Assembly (NCBI RefSeq): GCF_036250695.1
Contig: NZ_CP109427.1
Coordinates: forward strand, 434,001 to 498,000
Reading direction: 5' to 3'
Origin: Streptomyces sp. NBC_01497
GTDB lineage: Bacteria; Actinomycetota; Actinomycetes; Streptomycetales; Streptomycetaceae
DNA length: 64,000 bases
The notes under the pieces are model-generated. The model searched no databases. It worked only from the letters and a program-made list of their open reading frames with translations, and was not told the DNA's origin. The position numbers and the translations under genes were made by a program. Shown here piece after piece: positions 7,344 to 16,660 of this stretch (position 1 is its first letter; the number at the start of each line of letters is the position of its first letter).

Positions 7344-9617
7344 GTGGCGGGCAGCAGTTCGTTCAGCTTCGATGCCCGCGGGCTGGTGACGGCCGTGGCC
7401 GCCGGCGAGGAACTCCTGGGGGCCGGCCTCGACGACGCCGTGGGACGGTCGGCGCTGGCCGCGATGCGGGGACTGCTGGAGGCGGGTGAGGCGAACGGTT
7501 CACCCGTTCTTCAGTTCGACGCCTGGCGGAGCGGCGAGGACACCGTGATCTCCGCGGTCGGATCGGCGTCCAGCCCCGGAACGGCTCGCGTGCAGAGCGC
7601 CTACATGCCGTCGGCGTTCGAGAACGCGGTCGCGGGCCTTGAGCTGTACGACACCGAACTCACCGTCCTGCGCAGCAACCCCGCGACCCTCGCCATCCGC
7701 GGGATACCGGCCGGCGAGGTCGTCGACCGGAACGCGGCGGAACTGGACCCGACGCTCCCGCTGAGTCGGCTGGTCGAACAGGCGATGGAGGCCGAGCGGG
7801 CCGGGAGTGCGAACCCGGTCGTGGTACGGGACGTCCGCAAAGGCCGGAACATCTACTCCGTACTGACTCTTCCCCTGCACGACGGCTCGGCCGTGGTCGG
7901 TGCCGCGACGATCATCCACGACATCACCGAGAGTGTCCGCTCCAGGGACGCGGAGCGACTGCTCGCGGCGACTCACAAGAAGGTGGGGACAGGGCTCGGA
8001 GTCATGGAGACGGCCCAGGAACTGGCCTCGGTCGCGACGGAGGACTTCGCCGACATCGTCACGGTAGATCTGGTGGAAGCCGTCTTCCAGGGCGATGAGC
8101 CGCCGCTTCCTCCCCTGAGCAGCACGGCCTCTCTGCGCCGGGCGGCGTTCGTCACCGCCGCCGGCTTCACGAGCCTGTACGCCGTCGGCGAGCCCAGTCA
8201 CTTCGCGTTCCCCACCCCGTACAGCCAGGCGCTGGCGGACACGAAGCCGCGCCTGGTGGATCCGGAGGGCAGCCCGTCGGACTGGCACATGTACGACACC
8301 GCCAGGACCGGCATCCTGCGCGCCGCGCGCGTGCACTCGATGATCCTCGCCCCCCTGGTGCAGCAGGGGCGCATCCTCGGCCTGGTCTGCCTCTACCGCA
8401 GCCCGCGGCACCCCACCGCGTTCGACCGCCACGACCTGGCCCTTGCCGAGCAGATCGCCGCCCGAGCCGCCATCCACGTGGAGAACGCGCGCCGGTACAA
8501 CCGGGAACTCACCAACGCCACGACCTTGCAGCGCAAACTGCTGCCCCAGGGCATCCCCCAGATGCCCGCCGTGCGCACGGCTCATTTCTGGCGACCGGGC
8601 GTCCACCAGACCCACTGGTTCGAGGTGCTCGCCCTGCCCGGCGCCCGGGTGGGCGTGGCCATGGGCCGGATCGCGCAGCACGGCCTGCGGGCCTCGGTGG
8701 ACATAGGGCGCTTCCGGACGGCCTTCGGCACGCTGGCCCAGATGGACCTGGCGCCGGACGAACTGCTGGCTCACCTGGACGATGTCACCCACAGGATCCA
8801 CCAGGACGACGAGGCGTCCGTGGAGACGGAAGCGGACACGGGCGTCGAGGAAGCCTGCTGCATGTACGCCATCTACGACCCCGTCGAGGGAGGCATCACG
8901 ATCGCCTCCGCGGACTGGCCGGCGCCGCTCGTGACGGCTCCGGACGGCACCACGGCCCCCATCGCCCTCCCCATCGGGCCGCGGCTTGGCCATCACGCCA
9001 GTTACGAGGTGACCCGGACCACTCTGGAGCCGCACACGCTGCTGACGTTCTACTCGGCCTCAATGCTCCATCCGACGCGCGACGACGACGCCTTGGCCTT
9101 GTTGGAGCGAGCGGCCGCCGCGTCGGCTGAAGACGCGCAGGCGGCATGCGACAACGTCGTCTACGCGCTCATGGACGCTCGATCCCCCGACGGCGGTGCC
9201 CTCCTCGCCGCGGTGGTCGAACGGCTCGCCCCGGACGACCACGTGTCCTGGATCTCACCACGGGACCGCGCCGCCGTCGCGGACAGCAGGGCACGAGCGC
9301 GCGAGCAGTTGGAAGCGTGGCATCTGGACGACCACGTGTTCGCCACGGAGTTGGTCGTCAGCGAACTGGTGACGAACGTCCTCAGCCACGCCACAGGGAA
9401 CCCGCGGGTCCGCCTCATCCGCGGCGAGAAACTGACAGTGGAGGTCTCCGACGATTCGACCACCTCCCCGCACCTGCGACACGCACGGGCGCAGGAGGAG
9501 GGCGGTCGAGGACTGCTCATCGCCGCCACTTTGGCCAGCCGGTGGGGCGCCCGTTACGGCGAGGACGGGAAGACGATCTGGGTCGAGCAGGAGCTGGGGC
9601 AGAAAACGCCGGGCTGA
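7344..9617 (+). CDS. PAS-GAF-SpoIIE-like-HATPase regulator with degenerate phosphatase domain
   Basis: A 757-residue cytoplasmic multidomain regulator. A PAS domain lies at about 85-205 (SAFENAVAGLELYDTELTVL), a GAF domain at about 210-390, a SpoIIE/PP2C-like domain at about 395-625, and a GHKL ATPase of the anti-sigma-factor type at about 635-750, with N-box ATELVVSELVTNVLSHA and GGRGLLIA. The GTG at 7344 has GGGAGG upstream. The SpoIIE fold is recognisable (TLQRKLLPQG), but the acids that bind the two metals are gone. The usual GGDW is THW, GDxxGHG is MGRIAQHG, TDG is SAS and DD is DG. Compared with the intact paralogue at 38812-40890 this looks like a pseudophosphatase fused to a probable working anti-sigma kinase. 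The kinase half may phosphorylate an anti-sigma antagonist; partners are not encoded nearby. Confidence 0.88.
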   Translation: MAGSSSFSFDARGLVTAVAAGEELLGAGLDDAVGRSALAAMRGLLEAGEANGSPVLQFDAWRSGEDTVISAVGSASSPGTARVQSAYMPSAFENAVAGLELYDTELTVLRSNPATLAIRGIPAGEVVDRNAAELDPTLPLSRLVEQAMEAERAGSANPVVVRDVRKGRNIYSVLTLPLHDGSAVVGAATIIHDITESVRSRDAERLLAATHKKVGTGLGVMETAQELASVATEDFADIVTVDLVEAVFQGDEPPLPPLSSTASLRRAAFVTAAGFTSLYAVGEPSHFAFPTPYSQALADTKPRLVDPEGSPSDWHMYDTARTGILRAARVHSMILAPLVQQGRILGLVCLYRSPRHPTAFDRHDLALAEQIAARAAIHVENARRYNRELTNATTLQRKLLPQGIPQMPAVRTAHFWRPGVHQTHWFEVLALPGARVGVAMGRIAQHGLRASVDIGRFRTAFGTLAQMDLAPDELLAHLDDVTHRIHQDDEASVETEADTGVEEACCMYAIYDPVEGGITIASADWPAPLVTAPDGTTAPIALPIGPRLGHHASYEVTRTTLEPHTLLTFYSASMLHPTRDDDALALLERAAAASAEDAQAACDNVVYALMDARSPDGGALLAAVVERLAPDDHVSWISPRDRAAVADSRARAREQLEAWHLDDHVFATELVVSELVTNVLSHATGNPRVRLIRGEKLTVEVSDDSTTSPHLRHARAQEEGGRGLLIAATLASRWGARYGEDGKTIWVEQELGQKTPG

Positions 9618-9682
9618 GCTCCGTCCTCCCGTAAGGGACGCCGGGGACCATCGTCGTCCTGCCCGCTGCTCCACGGGTTCAG

Positions 9683-10075
9683 CTACGGGCCCGAGGGCGG
9701 CTCTCCCCCGGTACCGGTGCTCGCCGAGCTGGTCAGGATCGCGCCCACGATGACCCCGAAGAGGTGATCGGCACGTGGCGCGAGCGACGGTTGATCACCG
9801 AGCCAGGCGAGAGACCCCGCCAGCGCGAACAGGTCGGTGCCGTCGATGTCGGTTCGCGCCGCGCCCTCGGCCTGAGCGCCGGCCAGGAGTCGGGTGCCGG
9901 CCGCGCGCATCGCGACGCACGAAGCGTGAAGGGCGGACTGCGTGTCCTCGATGGCCGTCACCATCAACGCGATGGCACCGCGGTAGTTGCGTGCACAGGC
10001 GACGAAGTCACGCAGCCAGGCCACCAGTGCGTCTTCCGGCGGGCCCGACGTCGGGATCGACAGCACCTTTCCGCT
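9683..10075 (-). pseudogene. TetR family regulator, C-terminal remnant only
   Basis: The last 130 codons of this minus-strand frame clearly encode the ligand-binding half of a TetR regulator of the SbtR-like C-terminal type: PPEDALVAWLRDFVACARNY, then TDIDGTDLFALAGSLAWL, then RADHLFGVIVGAIL. Upstream of about 10075 the frame turns into low-complexity, non-TetR sequence, and no helix-turn-helix domain is found in any frame. The remnant therefore cannot bind DNA. It is convergent with the preceding regulator gene. The 3' end is intact while the 5' half is lost, a pattern repeated by three other remnants in the window. Confidence 0.82.
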
Positions 10076-10879
10076 CGCGGAAGCCCGCGCGGCGCACGAA
10101 CGCGCCGCACGAGGGCATATCCAAGGCAAGATCGTACTGACGGTCGTGTAGGGACGAGCCGTTTCCCTGACGCGTCCGGCGCTCGCCCTTGGGGCTCCGC
10201 GGGCCAACAGGGCGTCGAAGTACCGACCTTGAGGGGCCGGCACGCCGACGAGCCCCCGCCGTGGGGACCTTGGGGCGCGCCTTCCCGCGCAGGGGCTGTC
10301 GCTCGTAGCGGTGATCCGGGCGGGCGGGTTCGATCGGGGCGGTTCGCTGCGGAAGGTCGCCGAGGCGGAGGCGTTTCCGAGGCCCGACGGTGCCGCCTCG
10401 GTCCCCGGCTCCGCCTCGGTCCTCGGTCCTCGGTCCCGGCTCCGGCTCCAGCTCCAGCTCCAGCTCCAGCTCCAGCTCCAGCTCCGAAGAGTGCAGGGCT
10501 GCGCATTCAACTCTTCCGGTCGCGGCGAGACCGGGTCCACTCCCCCGCGGGGCTGTTGACGCGGTGACGGGCAGCCGGCTCCCGAGCGCGGCGGGGCACC
10601 GGTGACGGTCGCCCGGCGTGGGCTCCTCGACAGCCCCCACTGCCTTGTATGCGCTTACCTGTGCGCACACAATCGCAGCCTTGAGGAAGGGGCTCGCGTG
10701 CGGTGTCGAAACGGCTGGTGCGAACCGCGGGCCGCCCCGGAAATCCTCCCCTCCCCATCCCCTGCGAACGCTCACGGCTGTCGACCGTGGGGAGAGGCCA
10801 CTCCGGGCGGCGCCCCGGGCCGGGGCCGCGCAGGGACTCGACCTGGCCCGACAACGGACAACGGAAAGACAAGGCAACC
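10076..10879. other. 804-bp gene-free stretch with a hexanucleotide repeat
   Basis: No gene is supported. It contains a hexanucleotide tract (annotated separately) and, at 10660-10669, the 10-bp palindrome TGTGCGCACA about 210 bp before the GH13 gene, which could be an operator. Long open frames across the repeat on both strands are artefacts of the repeated codons. Confidence 0.6.
10438..10485. repeat. Hexanucleotide microsatellite (GGCTCC)2(AGCTCC)6
   Basis: Eight uninterrupted 6-bp units lie in non-coding DNA, preceded by imperfect CTCGGTCC/CGGCTCC units from about 10398. On the minus strand they would read as a Leu-Glu repeat but no real gene is present. The same GGCTCC unit recurs as a coding tract at 47268-47309. 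Confidence 0.95.
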
Positions 10880-12481
10880 GTGAACACACACCGAAACCCG
10901 CCGTCCTGGCTCTCCGAGGCCGTGCTGTACCAGATCTACCCGGCGAGTTTCGCCGACTCCGACGGCGACGGCGTCGGCGACCTCCCCGGGGCGCTGGAAC
11001 GCCTCGACTACCTGGACTGGCTCGGCGTCGACACGCTCTGGTTCAGCCCCTGCTTCGCCTCCACCTTCGGTGACGGCGGCTATGACATCACCGACTATCT
11101 GCGCATCGCCCCCCGCTACGGGACCAACGAGGACGCCGACGCGCTCATCGAGGCCGCCCGCAGCCGCGGAATGCGGATCATGCTCGACCTCGTCCCCGGG
11201 CACACCTCCCACCGGCACCCCTGGTTCGTGGAGTCCGCCGATGATCCGGACGACCACCGCTACATCTGGTCCGACCGCATCGCCACGCCGGTGCGCAGCT
11301 GGATCCCCAACCACGCCGCGCGCGGCGGCTACTACCTGGCCAACTTCTATCCGATCCAGCCCGCCCTCAACTTCGGTTACGCCCGGATGGATTCGGCCGA
11401 GCCCTGGCGGCAGCCCGTGGGCGCGGAGGGTCCACAGGCCAACCGAGCCGCCATGCGCGAGATCATGGGGCACTGGTTCGACCGCGGCGTGTCGGGCTTC
11501 CGGGTCGACATGGCCGCCTCCCTCGTCAAGGACGACCCCGCGCTGGTCGAGACCGGCCGGCTCTGGGCTGAAATGCGGGAGTGGATCGACCGGGCCCACC
11601 CGGACCGGATCCTGCTGTCCGAATGGGGCGACCCGAAGACGGCCGTACCGGCGGGGTTCCACGCCGACTTCTTCCTCCACTTCACCGGACCCGCACTCCG
11701 GTCCCTCTGGGACAACGGCACCGGAAGCCAGGGGGCATGGGCGGACGGACGACCGTGCTACTTCGACCCCGACGGCCGGGGCACGATGAGCACCTTCCTG
11801 GACGCCTGGCGTGAGGCCGACGAGGCGATCGACGGAGCCGGCCATGTCGCCCTGCCCACCGCCAACCATGACTTCTCCCGCCTGACCTGCGGACCCCGCA
11901 CCCGCGACATGGTCGCTCCCGCCTTCGCCTTCCAGCTCACCTGGCCGTCGCTCCCGGTCATCTACTACGGCGACGAGATCGGCATGCGCTACGTACCCGG
12001 GCTGCCGGACAAGGAAGGGAGCCAGCTCGACTCCGAGGCCCGCCAGGGTTCCCGCACGCCCATGCAGTGGGACGAATCCGCCAACGCCGGTTTCTCCGCC
12101 GCGAGTCCGGACGAGCTCTATCTGCCCGTCGACCCGGACGAGAGCCGTCCCTCGGTGGCCGCCGCCCAGGCCGATGACGACTCCCTCGTGCACCACGTCC
12201 GGCGGTTGATCGCGCTGCGCAAGGCGACGCCCGCCCTCGGAACCGGCGGCTCGGTGCGGGTGCTGCACCGCGACTATCCCTTCGTTTATCTCCGGGGCGA
12301 GCGGCACCTCGTGGTCATCAACGGGCGCCGCGAGACCGCGACTTCCCCCCCGCCCGTTTCCGGGGCCCTCCTCCGGCCGCTGGCCGTCCACGGAGTCGAC
12401 GTGACGGCCTCCGGTATCCGGGCCGCGGGATTCTCCTACGGCATCTTCGAACTCGGCCCGAACACCCGGTTGGCGCCCTGA
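10880..12481 (+). CDS. GH13 alpha-amylase family glycosidase
   Basis: A 533-residue cytoplasmic glycoside hydrolase of family 13, acting on alpha-glucosidic bonds. Its size and start (SEAVLYQIYPASFADSDGDG) resemble oligo-glucosidases and trehalose-synthase-type enzymes rather than secreted amylases, and there is no signal peptide. The catalytic residues are in place: nucleophile D210 in FRVDMAAS, acid E248 in LLSEWGD, and D331 in TANHDF. Conserved region I reads DLVPGH instead of the usual DxVxNH. Start: GTG at 10880, with AAGG just upstream; the frame further upstream is not GH13-like. The 3' part of a GH1 beta-glucosidase follows on the same strand, so the pair may once have been a sugar-utilisation operon. 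No transporter is left nearby. Confidence 0.93.
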   Translation: MNTHRNPPSWLSEAVLYQIYPASFADSDGDGVGDLPGALERLDYLDWLGVDTLWFSPCFASTFGDGGYDITDYLRIAPRYGTNEDADALIEAARSRGMRIMLDLVPGHTSHRHPWFVESADDPDDHRYIWSDRIATPVRSWIPNHAARGGYYLANFYPIQPALNFGYARMDSAEPWRQPVGAEGPQANRAAMREIMGHWFDRGVSGFRVDMAASLVKDDPALVETGRLWAEMREWIDRAHPDRILLSEWGDPKTAVPAGFHADFFLHFTGPALRSLWDNGTGSQGAWADGRPCYFDPDGRGTMSTFLDAWREADEAIDGAGHVALPTANHDFSRLTCGPRTRDMVAPAFAFQLTWPSLPVIYYGDEIGMRYVPGLPDKEGSQLDSEARQGSRTPMQWDESANAGFSAASPDELYLPVDPDESRPSVAAAQADDDSLVHHVRRLIALRKATPALGTGGSVRVLHRDYPFVYLRGERHLVVINGRRETATSPPPVSGALLRPLAVHGVDVTASGIRAAGFSYGIFELGPNTRLAP

Positions 12482-12600
12482 CACCAGCACGCAAGGCTCC
12501 TGCGGCGGCGGGGAGTTGGAGACCCGCCGCTCAGCCGCGGGTCGCCCCCGCAAGGGCCGCCCGGAGCAGGCTCCGTCGGGCGGGCGCGGGCGCTGGAACA

Positions 12601-12807
12601 CACCTGCACGCGGCCGTCGCGGACGGAGTGCGGGTCGAGGGCTACCCGCGCTGGAGCCCACTGGACAACTACGAGTGGGCGTCCGGCTTCCGGCCCACCT
12701 TCGGCCTGGTCGCCGTGGACCGGAGGACCTTCGTACGCACACCGAAGCCGTCCCTCGCCTGGCCGGGCGGCGTCGCACAGGCCAACGGCCTGGACCCGCG
12801 GGCCTGA
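12601..12807 (+). pseudogene. GH1 beta-glucosidase, C-terminal remnant
   Basis: This frame has no start codon. Its last 68 codons match the end of family 1 beta-glucosidases: HLHAAVADGVRVEGY, then the aglycone/glycone-binding motif RWSPLDNYEWASGF (family consensus WSLLDNFEWxxGY), then FGLVAVD and RTPKPS near the stop. The catalytic Glu residues, which lie upstream in the family, are absent. The fragment ends at a TGA at 12805-12807 followed directly by a strong terminator hairpin, so the original 3' end is preserved while the first ~85% is deleted. It lies 120 bp after the GH13 gene. Confidence 0.85.
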
Positions 12808-13277
12808 TCTCCCCGTGGTGGGGGCGCCGCCCGTGCGACGCCCCCCACCACGCCGTGTCCGCGAACAGCACAGCGGGCGTGGCTACCACCGTCATGGCGC
12901 ACGCTCCCCGCGCGGTAGGTTCCGCCACGTCGTCATCGCGCCGCGCCCAACAGGCCCCGCATGCGTACCTTTCGCACGTCGAATCGTTCGTTCCCGAACT
13001 CATGGGACCCGTAGGCCTCAGACGTTTCACTCACCGGCGATTCGGCCACACGGAGCACCCCGACGGTGGCCCTCCCGGCGATCGCGGACGTGGGGCCCCT
13101 TGCGATGCACGGCCTCCACTACGGCCGAAAGAGACTGCGTTCGCATGCGGCACCGCCTCGTTATGCCGTGCACCAGTACCTCTCAACGGCCAAGACGGAG
13201 GAACCCGTGGATTGCGTGCGCATCCTGAGCGAACTCGAACAGTGCCGGTACTCTCGCCCGCATCAGGGATGTGGATC
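12808..13277. other. 470-bp intergenic region upstream of the ABC exporter
   Basis: Apart from the terminator at its left end I see no gene or clear motif. The frame of the ABC exporter is open across this stretch, but its codons are not coding-like. Confidence 0.6.
12814..12852 (+). terminator. Terminator hairpin after the GH1 remnant
   Basis: CGTGGTGGGGGCG pairs with the downstream CGCCCCCCACCACG (one bulged base) around a loop of about 12 nt, beginning 7 bp after the remnant's stop codon. It confirms that the 3' end of the old gene is genuine. Confidence 0.75.
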
Positions 13278-15284
13278 ATGAAGGCGGCCAGGAAGCAGGA
13301 GCCGGGGACCGGTGGGATCTCCCAGGCGGAACGGGAGCTCTATGGCGGCCGGCTGCGGTGGGACAAGAGCTTCGTGCGACATGAAGTCGCGTTGACACGC
13401 ATGGGGTTCGCGCAGATGGCGGCGGCCCTGCCTCGTATGTCGGGGAGCGTGCTGCGGATCGGGTGGGAGGTCGATCGGCGGGCGCTGGCCGGCGTTGTGG
13501 CGGCCCAGCTCGGGCAGGGTGTGACATCCGCGTGGGGGCTGGTCGCGGTCAACGGCGTTCTCGCGCGGTTGTTCGCCGCCGGCCCGACTGCTGACAAGCT
13601 GCGCGAAGCCTTGCCGTCGCTGGTGTGGCTGGCGGTGGTATCGGTGGGTTCGGCTCTGCTGGCCGCGTGGTCGATGTCGATGTCCGGGCGGCTGGAGCCG
13701 CAGGTGGAGCGGGCGGTATCCGCCCGCTACTACGAGGCGGTCACCCGGGTCGAGGTGGAGGCGACCGAACAGCCGGAGGTCCAGCGGGTGCTGGAGGCCG
13801 GCAAGTTCGGCACGGATTCCGCCCGCAACATGTTGCGGCTGTCCGTGGGCGTGGGTCAGGTCCTGATCGGCATGGTCGCGGCCGCTGTCGTGCTGGCTTC
13901 CCTGCACCCCCTCTTGCTGCCGATGCTGCTGGCCATCGCGCTGCCCAAGGGCTGGGGAGCGGTGCGTTCCGCTCGCCGCGAGTACACGTCCCGTCTGAGT
14001 TGGGTCGATCACCGGCGGGCGATCTCCTCGCTGCTGGCCTACCTGACGCGTCCGCACGCCGCAGGGGAGATCCGCGCGCACGCGGCCGGGGCGAAACTGC
14101 TGGCCGGCTACGGAGAGATGTCCCGGCAGACGGAAGCGGAGCAGCGTCGCCTGGCACGGGCGCAGGCCCAGACCGACCTGGTCGCCGGGGTCTTCTCCGG
14201 GCTGGCGTCCGTGGCGTGTTACGGGCTGCTGTGGTGGCTGCTGAGCAGTGGGGGCCTGCCCCTGGCCGTCGCCGGGACCGCGGTCATCGCCATCCGCAAT
14301 TCCACCGCACGGCTGTCGTCGCTGGTGCAGCAGGTCAATCGGCTGTACGAGGAGATGCTGTTCCTCACCGACACGAAGGACGCCACCGAGTTGGCCGCCC
14401 GGCACGCCATCCCCCGCACCGGCACGTCTCTCCCGGCCCACGTGTCGGGCGTGCACGTGGAGGATGTGACGTTCTCCTACCCGGGCGCCTCGTCGCCCTC
14501 GCTGAAGGGCGTGAGCCTCTCGGTGCGCCGAGGCGAGGTGACGGCCCTGGTCGGCGCGAACGGCTCAGGCAAGACCACACTGACCCGGATCCTGGCAGGG
14601 CTGCTGCTGCCCACCGAGGGGAACGTGTGGTGGACGGGGGCGCCCGGGGAGAGGGTGGAGTTGCGTGAGGCGGACCGGCAGCAGGTGTTCGACCACGTGG
14701 GCCTCCTCGCGCAGGACTTTCCGCACTGGGAGATGACCGCGGCGACGAACGTCGCCATCGGCCTCGGTGATCGCCCGCGCGACATGGACCGTGTCACCGA
14801 GGCCGCGCAGGCAGCCGACGTGCGTGACCTCGTCGAGGGCCTTCCGCACGGATGGGACTCCATCGTCTTCAAGGGCTACGAGAGGGGGGTCCAGCTCTCC
14901 GGAGGACAGTGGCAGAAGCTGGGCACGGCCAGAAGCCGGTACCGCAACGCACCGTTCTTCCTGGTCGACGAGCCGACATCGGCCCTCGATCCGCACGCGG
15001 AGATCGCCGCCTTCCAAGGCCTGTGGTCACTGGCCGAGCGCGGTCACGCGGTCGTGCTGGTCACGCACCGGCTGGCCGCCACCGCGAAAGCCGACCACAT
15101 CTACGTCCTGGACCAGGGCCTCCTCGCGGAGGCAGGCAGCCACGACGAGCTCATGAGCCGCGAGGGCGGCGTCTACCGGGAGATGTACACAGCCCAGGCC
15201 GCCCAGTACGGCCTCTCCCCGTCGGCAGCCGGCCCTCTGCCCTCACCGAGGGAAGCCACCGACCGGCAGGAGGAGATCCTGTGA
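13278..15284 (+). CDS. ABC half-transporter, fused membrane and ATPase domains
   Basis: A 668-residue exporter-type ABC protein with the permease first (about 65-360) and the ATPase second (about 395-640), which should work as a dimer in the cytoplasmic membrane. The ATPase has Walker A GANGSGKTT near 426, a Q-loop LLAQDF, signature LSGGQWQK, Walker B FFLVDEPTSALD and H-loop VTHRL. The best start is the ATG at 13278, because AGGGA sits eight bases upstream; a second ATG at 13269 would add three residues. The 60-residue hydrophilic N-terminus and the LSGGQWQK signature (LSGGQ followed by W) are typical of actinobacterial exporters found with peptide or lipid cargo, but no cargo gene is adjacent. 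The stop overlaps a short GTG frame (15281-15367), probably a truncated former operon partner. Confidence 0.93.
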   Translation: MKAARKQEPGTGGISQAERELYGGRLRWDKSFVRHEVALTRMGFAQMAAALPRMSGSVLRIGWEVDRRALAGVVAAQLGQGVTSAWGLVAVNGVLARLFAAGPTADKLREALPSLVWLAVVSVGSALLAAWSMSMSGRLEPQVERAVSARYYEAVTRVEVEATEQPEVQRVLEAGKFGTDSARNMLRLSVGVGQVLIGMVAAAVVLASLHPLLLPMLLAIALPKGWGAVRSARREYTSRLSWVDHRRAISSLLAYLTRPHAAGEIRAHAAGAKLLAGYGEMSRQTEAEQRRLARAQAQTDLVAGVFSGLASVACYGLLWWLLSSGGLPLAVAGTAVIAIRNSTARLSSLVQQVNRLYEEMLFLTDTKDATELAARHAIPRTGTSLPAHVSGVHVEDVTFSYPGASSPSLKGVSLSVRRGEVTALVGANGSGKTTLTRILAGLLLPTEGNVWWTGAPGERVELREADRQQVFDHVGLLAQDFPHWEMTAATNVAIGLGDRPRDMDRVTEAAQAADVRDLVEGLPHGWDSIVFKGYERGVQLSGGQWQKLGTARSRYRNAPFFLVDEPTSALDPHAEIAAFQGLWSLAERGHAVVLVTHRLAATAKADHIYVLDQGLLAEAGSHDELMSREGGVYREMYTAQAAQYGLSPSAAGPLPSPREATDRQEEIL

Positions 15285-15702
15285 CCTCGCGGAGCGCCGC
15301 CGCACGAGGGGGCCGCGACCGACGGCGGCTGCCCGGCTCCCGGCACCCGCCGCGCGGTGGGGTGTGACGCACTGCGGCACAAGGATGTGGCATCGGCCGC
15401 CTGGCATGCGCCGTGGGTCTCAGGGGAGCGTCCCGTCGCCGTCGAGGGTCCGCCGGCTGCCGCGAGTCCCGCGAGTCCGAGGCCTGCGGTCTCCGTGAGC
15501 GTCAGCGCCGGCAGCGGTGGCGCCGCCGACGGCATGTCACGTGCCGTCGGCGGTACGGGAGACAGCCCGGACAGACCGATGCCGCTGCCTCCACCCGCCC
15601 GTGCGCTGCTCCGCCCGACCCCGGATCCGGCCTGACGCCCGGTCCCGGCTAAAGTCCCCTTCTCACGATGATCACAAGAAACACACAACTGGAGCGGGGC
15701 AC
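15285..15702. other. Intergenic region with a possible truncated operon partner
   Basis: A GTG overlapping the exporter stop by four bases begins a 28-codon frame (15281-15367) of basic, low-complexity residues. The overlap is typical of translational coupling, but the product is too short to identify. The rest holds only a terminator hairpin. Confidence 0.45.
15523..15553 (+). terminator. Terminator-like hairpin
   Basis: Perfect 12-bp arms (15523-15534 and 15542-15553) around a 7-nt loop lie about 240 bp downstream of the ABC exporter and 150 bp before the lipoprotein gene. Confidence 0.7.
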
Positions 15703-16536
15703 ATGAAGCACATTCGGGCGACGGCGTGGACCGGGGTGACCGTCATCGCGCTGGCCGCGAGCAGCGCGTGCGGCGCGGGAGTGGAGAAGAAGACCGCCGA
15801 CGCCGTCAACAACGCCCACACGATCATGTCGACCCTGACCCGCGCGTCGGAGAAGGCATCGAAGTTCGGCTCGGCCGAGGTCGAGTCGACGACCACCGTG
15901 ACCGGCGGCAAGCCCATCACCATGCGCGGCACGTACTCCTGGGGCGACGGCGCGGCGATGGACGTGCAGATGGACACCGCGAGCGCGCAGATGCAGGCTC
16001 TCCAGGACGCCCCCACCACGACCATGAAGCTGGTGCACGGGGCGTACTTCTACGGGATCGATCCGCAGCAGGCCGGGCCGCTCAAGGGCAAGCACTGGAT
16101 GCGCATCGACGTCTCGGCTGTGGCAGGCGCGTCGGGAGCGAAGGCCATCGAGGCCGACGCGGACCCCACGGCGGGCTTGCGCAACATCGGTGCCTCGAAA
16201 GACGTGAAGGACGTCGGCGAGGAGACCATCCGCGGCCGGAAGACCACCCACTACCGCGGCAGCGTCAAGGCGCTGTCGATCGCCAACGTCGCCACCCAGG
16301 GGAAGAAGTCCCCCGCACAGGCTCCGAAGGCCGGCAGCGGGAAGACGACGGTCGACATCTGGGTCGACGCCAAGAACCTCCCGGTGCGCGTCACACAGCG
16401 CGGCGGCGGCCTGACGAACACCATGGACTTCCTGCGGTTCGGCACGACGAAGAAGATCACCGCCCCGCCGGCCGCCGACACCGGTGATCTCACGGACCAG
16501 GTCACCAAGCAACGCGAACAGTCGCTCGGCCAGTGA
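15703..16536 (+). CDS. Secreted lipoprotein of the LppX/LprG-like type
   Basis: A 277-residue predicted lipoprotein. A basic N-terminus and hydrophobic stretch (RATAWTGVTVIALAASSACG) end in Ala-Cys, so Cys23 should be lipidated after cleavage; the lipobox is not a perfect match. The mature part is beta-rich, with alternating polar residues, a TTTVTGGKPITMRGTYSWG strand pair and a late VDIWVDAKNLPVRVTQ strand. This is the signature of actinobacterial lipid-carrier-like lipoproteins (LppX/LprAFG fold). It probably sits on the outer face of the membrane. The ATG at 15703 has GGAGCGGGGC upstream. The function is unknown; binding of a lipid or hydrophobic ligand is inferred from the fold class only. 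It is monocistronic, with strong hairpins on both sides. Confidence 0.85.
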   Translation: MKHIRATAWTGVTVIALAASSACGAGVEKKTADAVNNAHTIMSTLTRASEKASKFGSAEVESTTTVTGGKPITMRGTYSWGDGAAMDVQMDTASAQMQALQDAPTTTMKLVHGAYFYGIDPQQAGPLKGKHWMRIDVSAVAGASGAKAIEADADPTAGLRNIGASKDVKDVGEETIRGRKTTHYRGSVKALSIANVATQGKKSPAQAPKAGSGKTTVDIWVDAKNLPVRVTQRGGGLTNTMDFLRFGTTKKITAPPAADTGDLTDQVTKQREQSLGQ

Positions 16537-16604
16537 GGCCCTGAGGTCTCAAGGGCCCGTCAGATCCCTGACCATGGCCGGGCCCGCGTGGTACGTACAG
16601 AAAT

Positions 16605-16660
16605 CGCGGGGCTGCCGGGGCCGCCTCCTGGTCGGCGGCCCCGTGGAGGGCAGCCCCGCG
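16605..16660 (+). terminator. Large two-part stem-loop after the lipoprotein gene
   Basis: The outer arms (16605-16616 and 16649-16660, 12 bp) and inner arms (16617-16625 and 16634-16642, 9 bp) are both perfect, separated by a 6-nt bulge on one side, around an 8-nt loop. It probably ends lipoprotein transcription, 70 bp after the stop. Confidence 0.65.

Noticed and set aside
10008..10889. Minus-strand frames across the hexanucleotide tract with a Leu-Glu repeat
   Set aside because: They are open only because the repeat has no stops; the flanks have no coding character or ribosome site.
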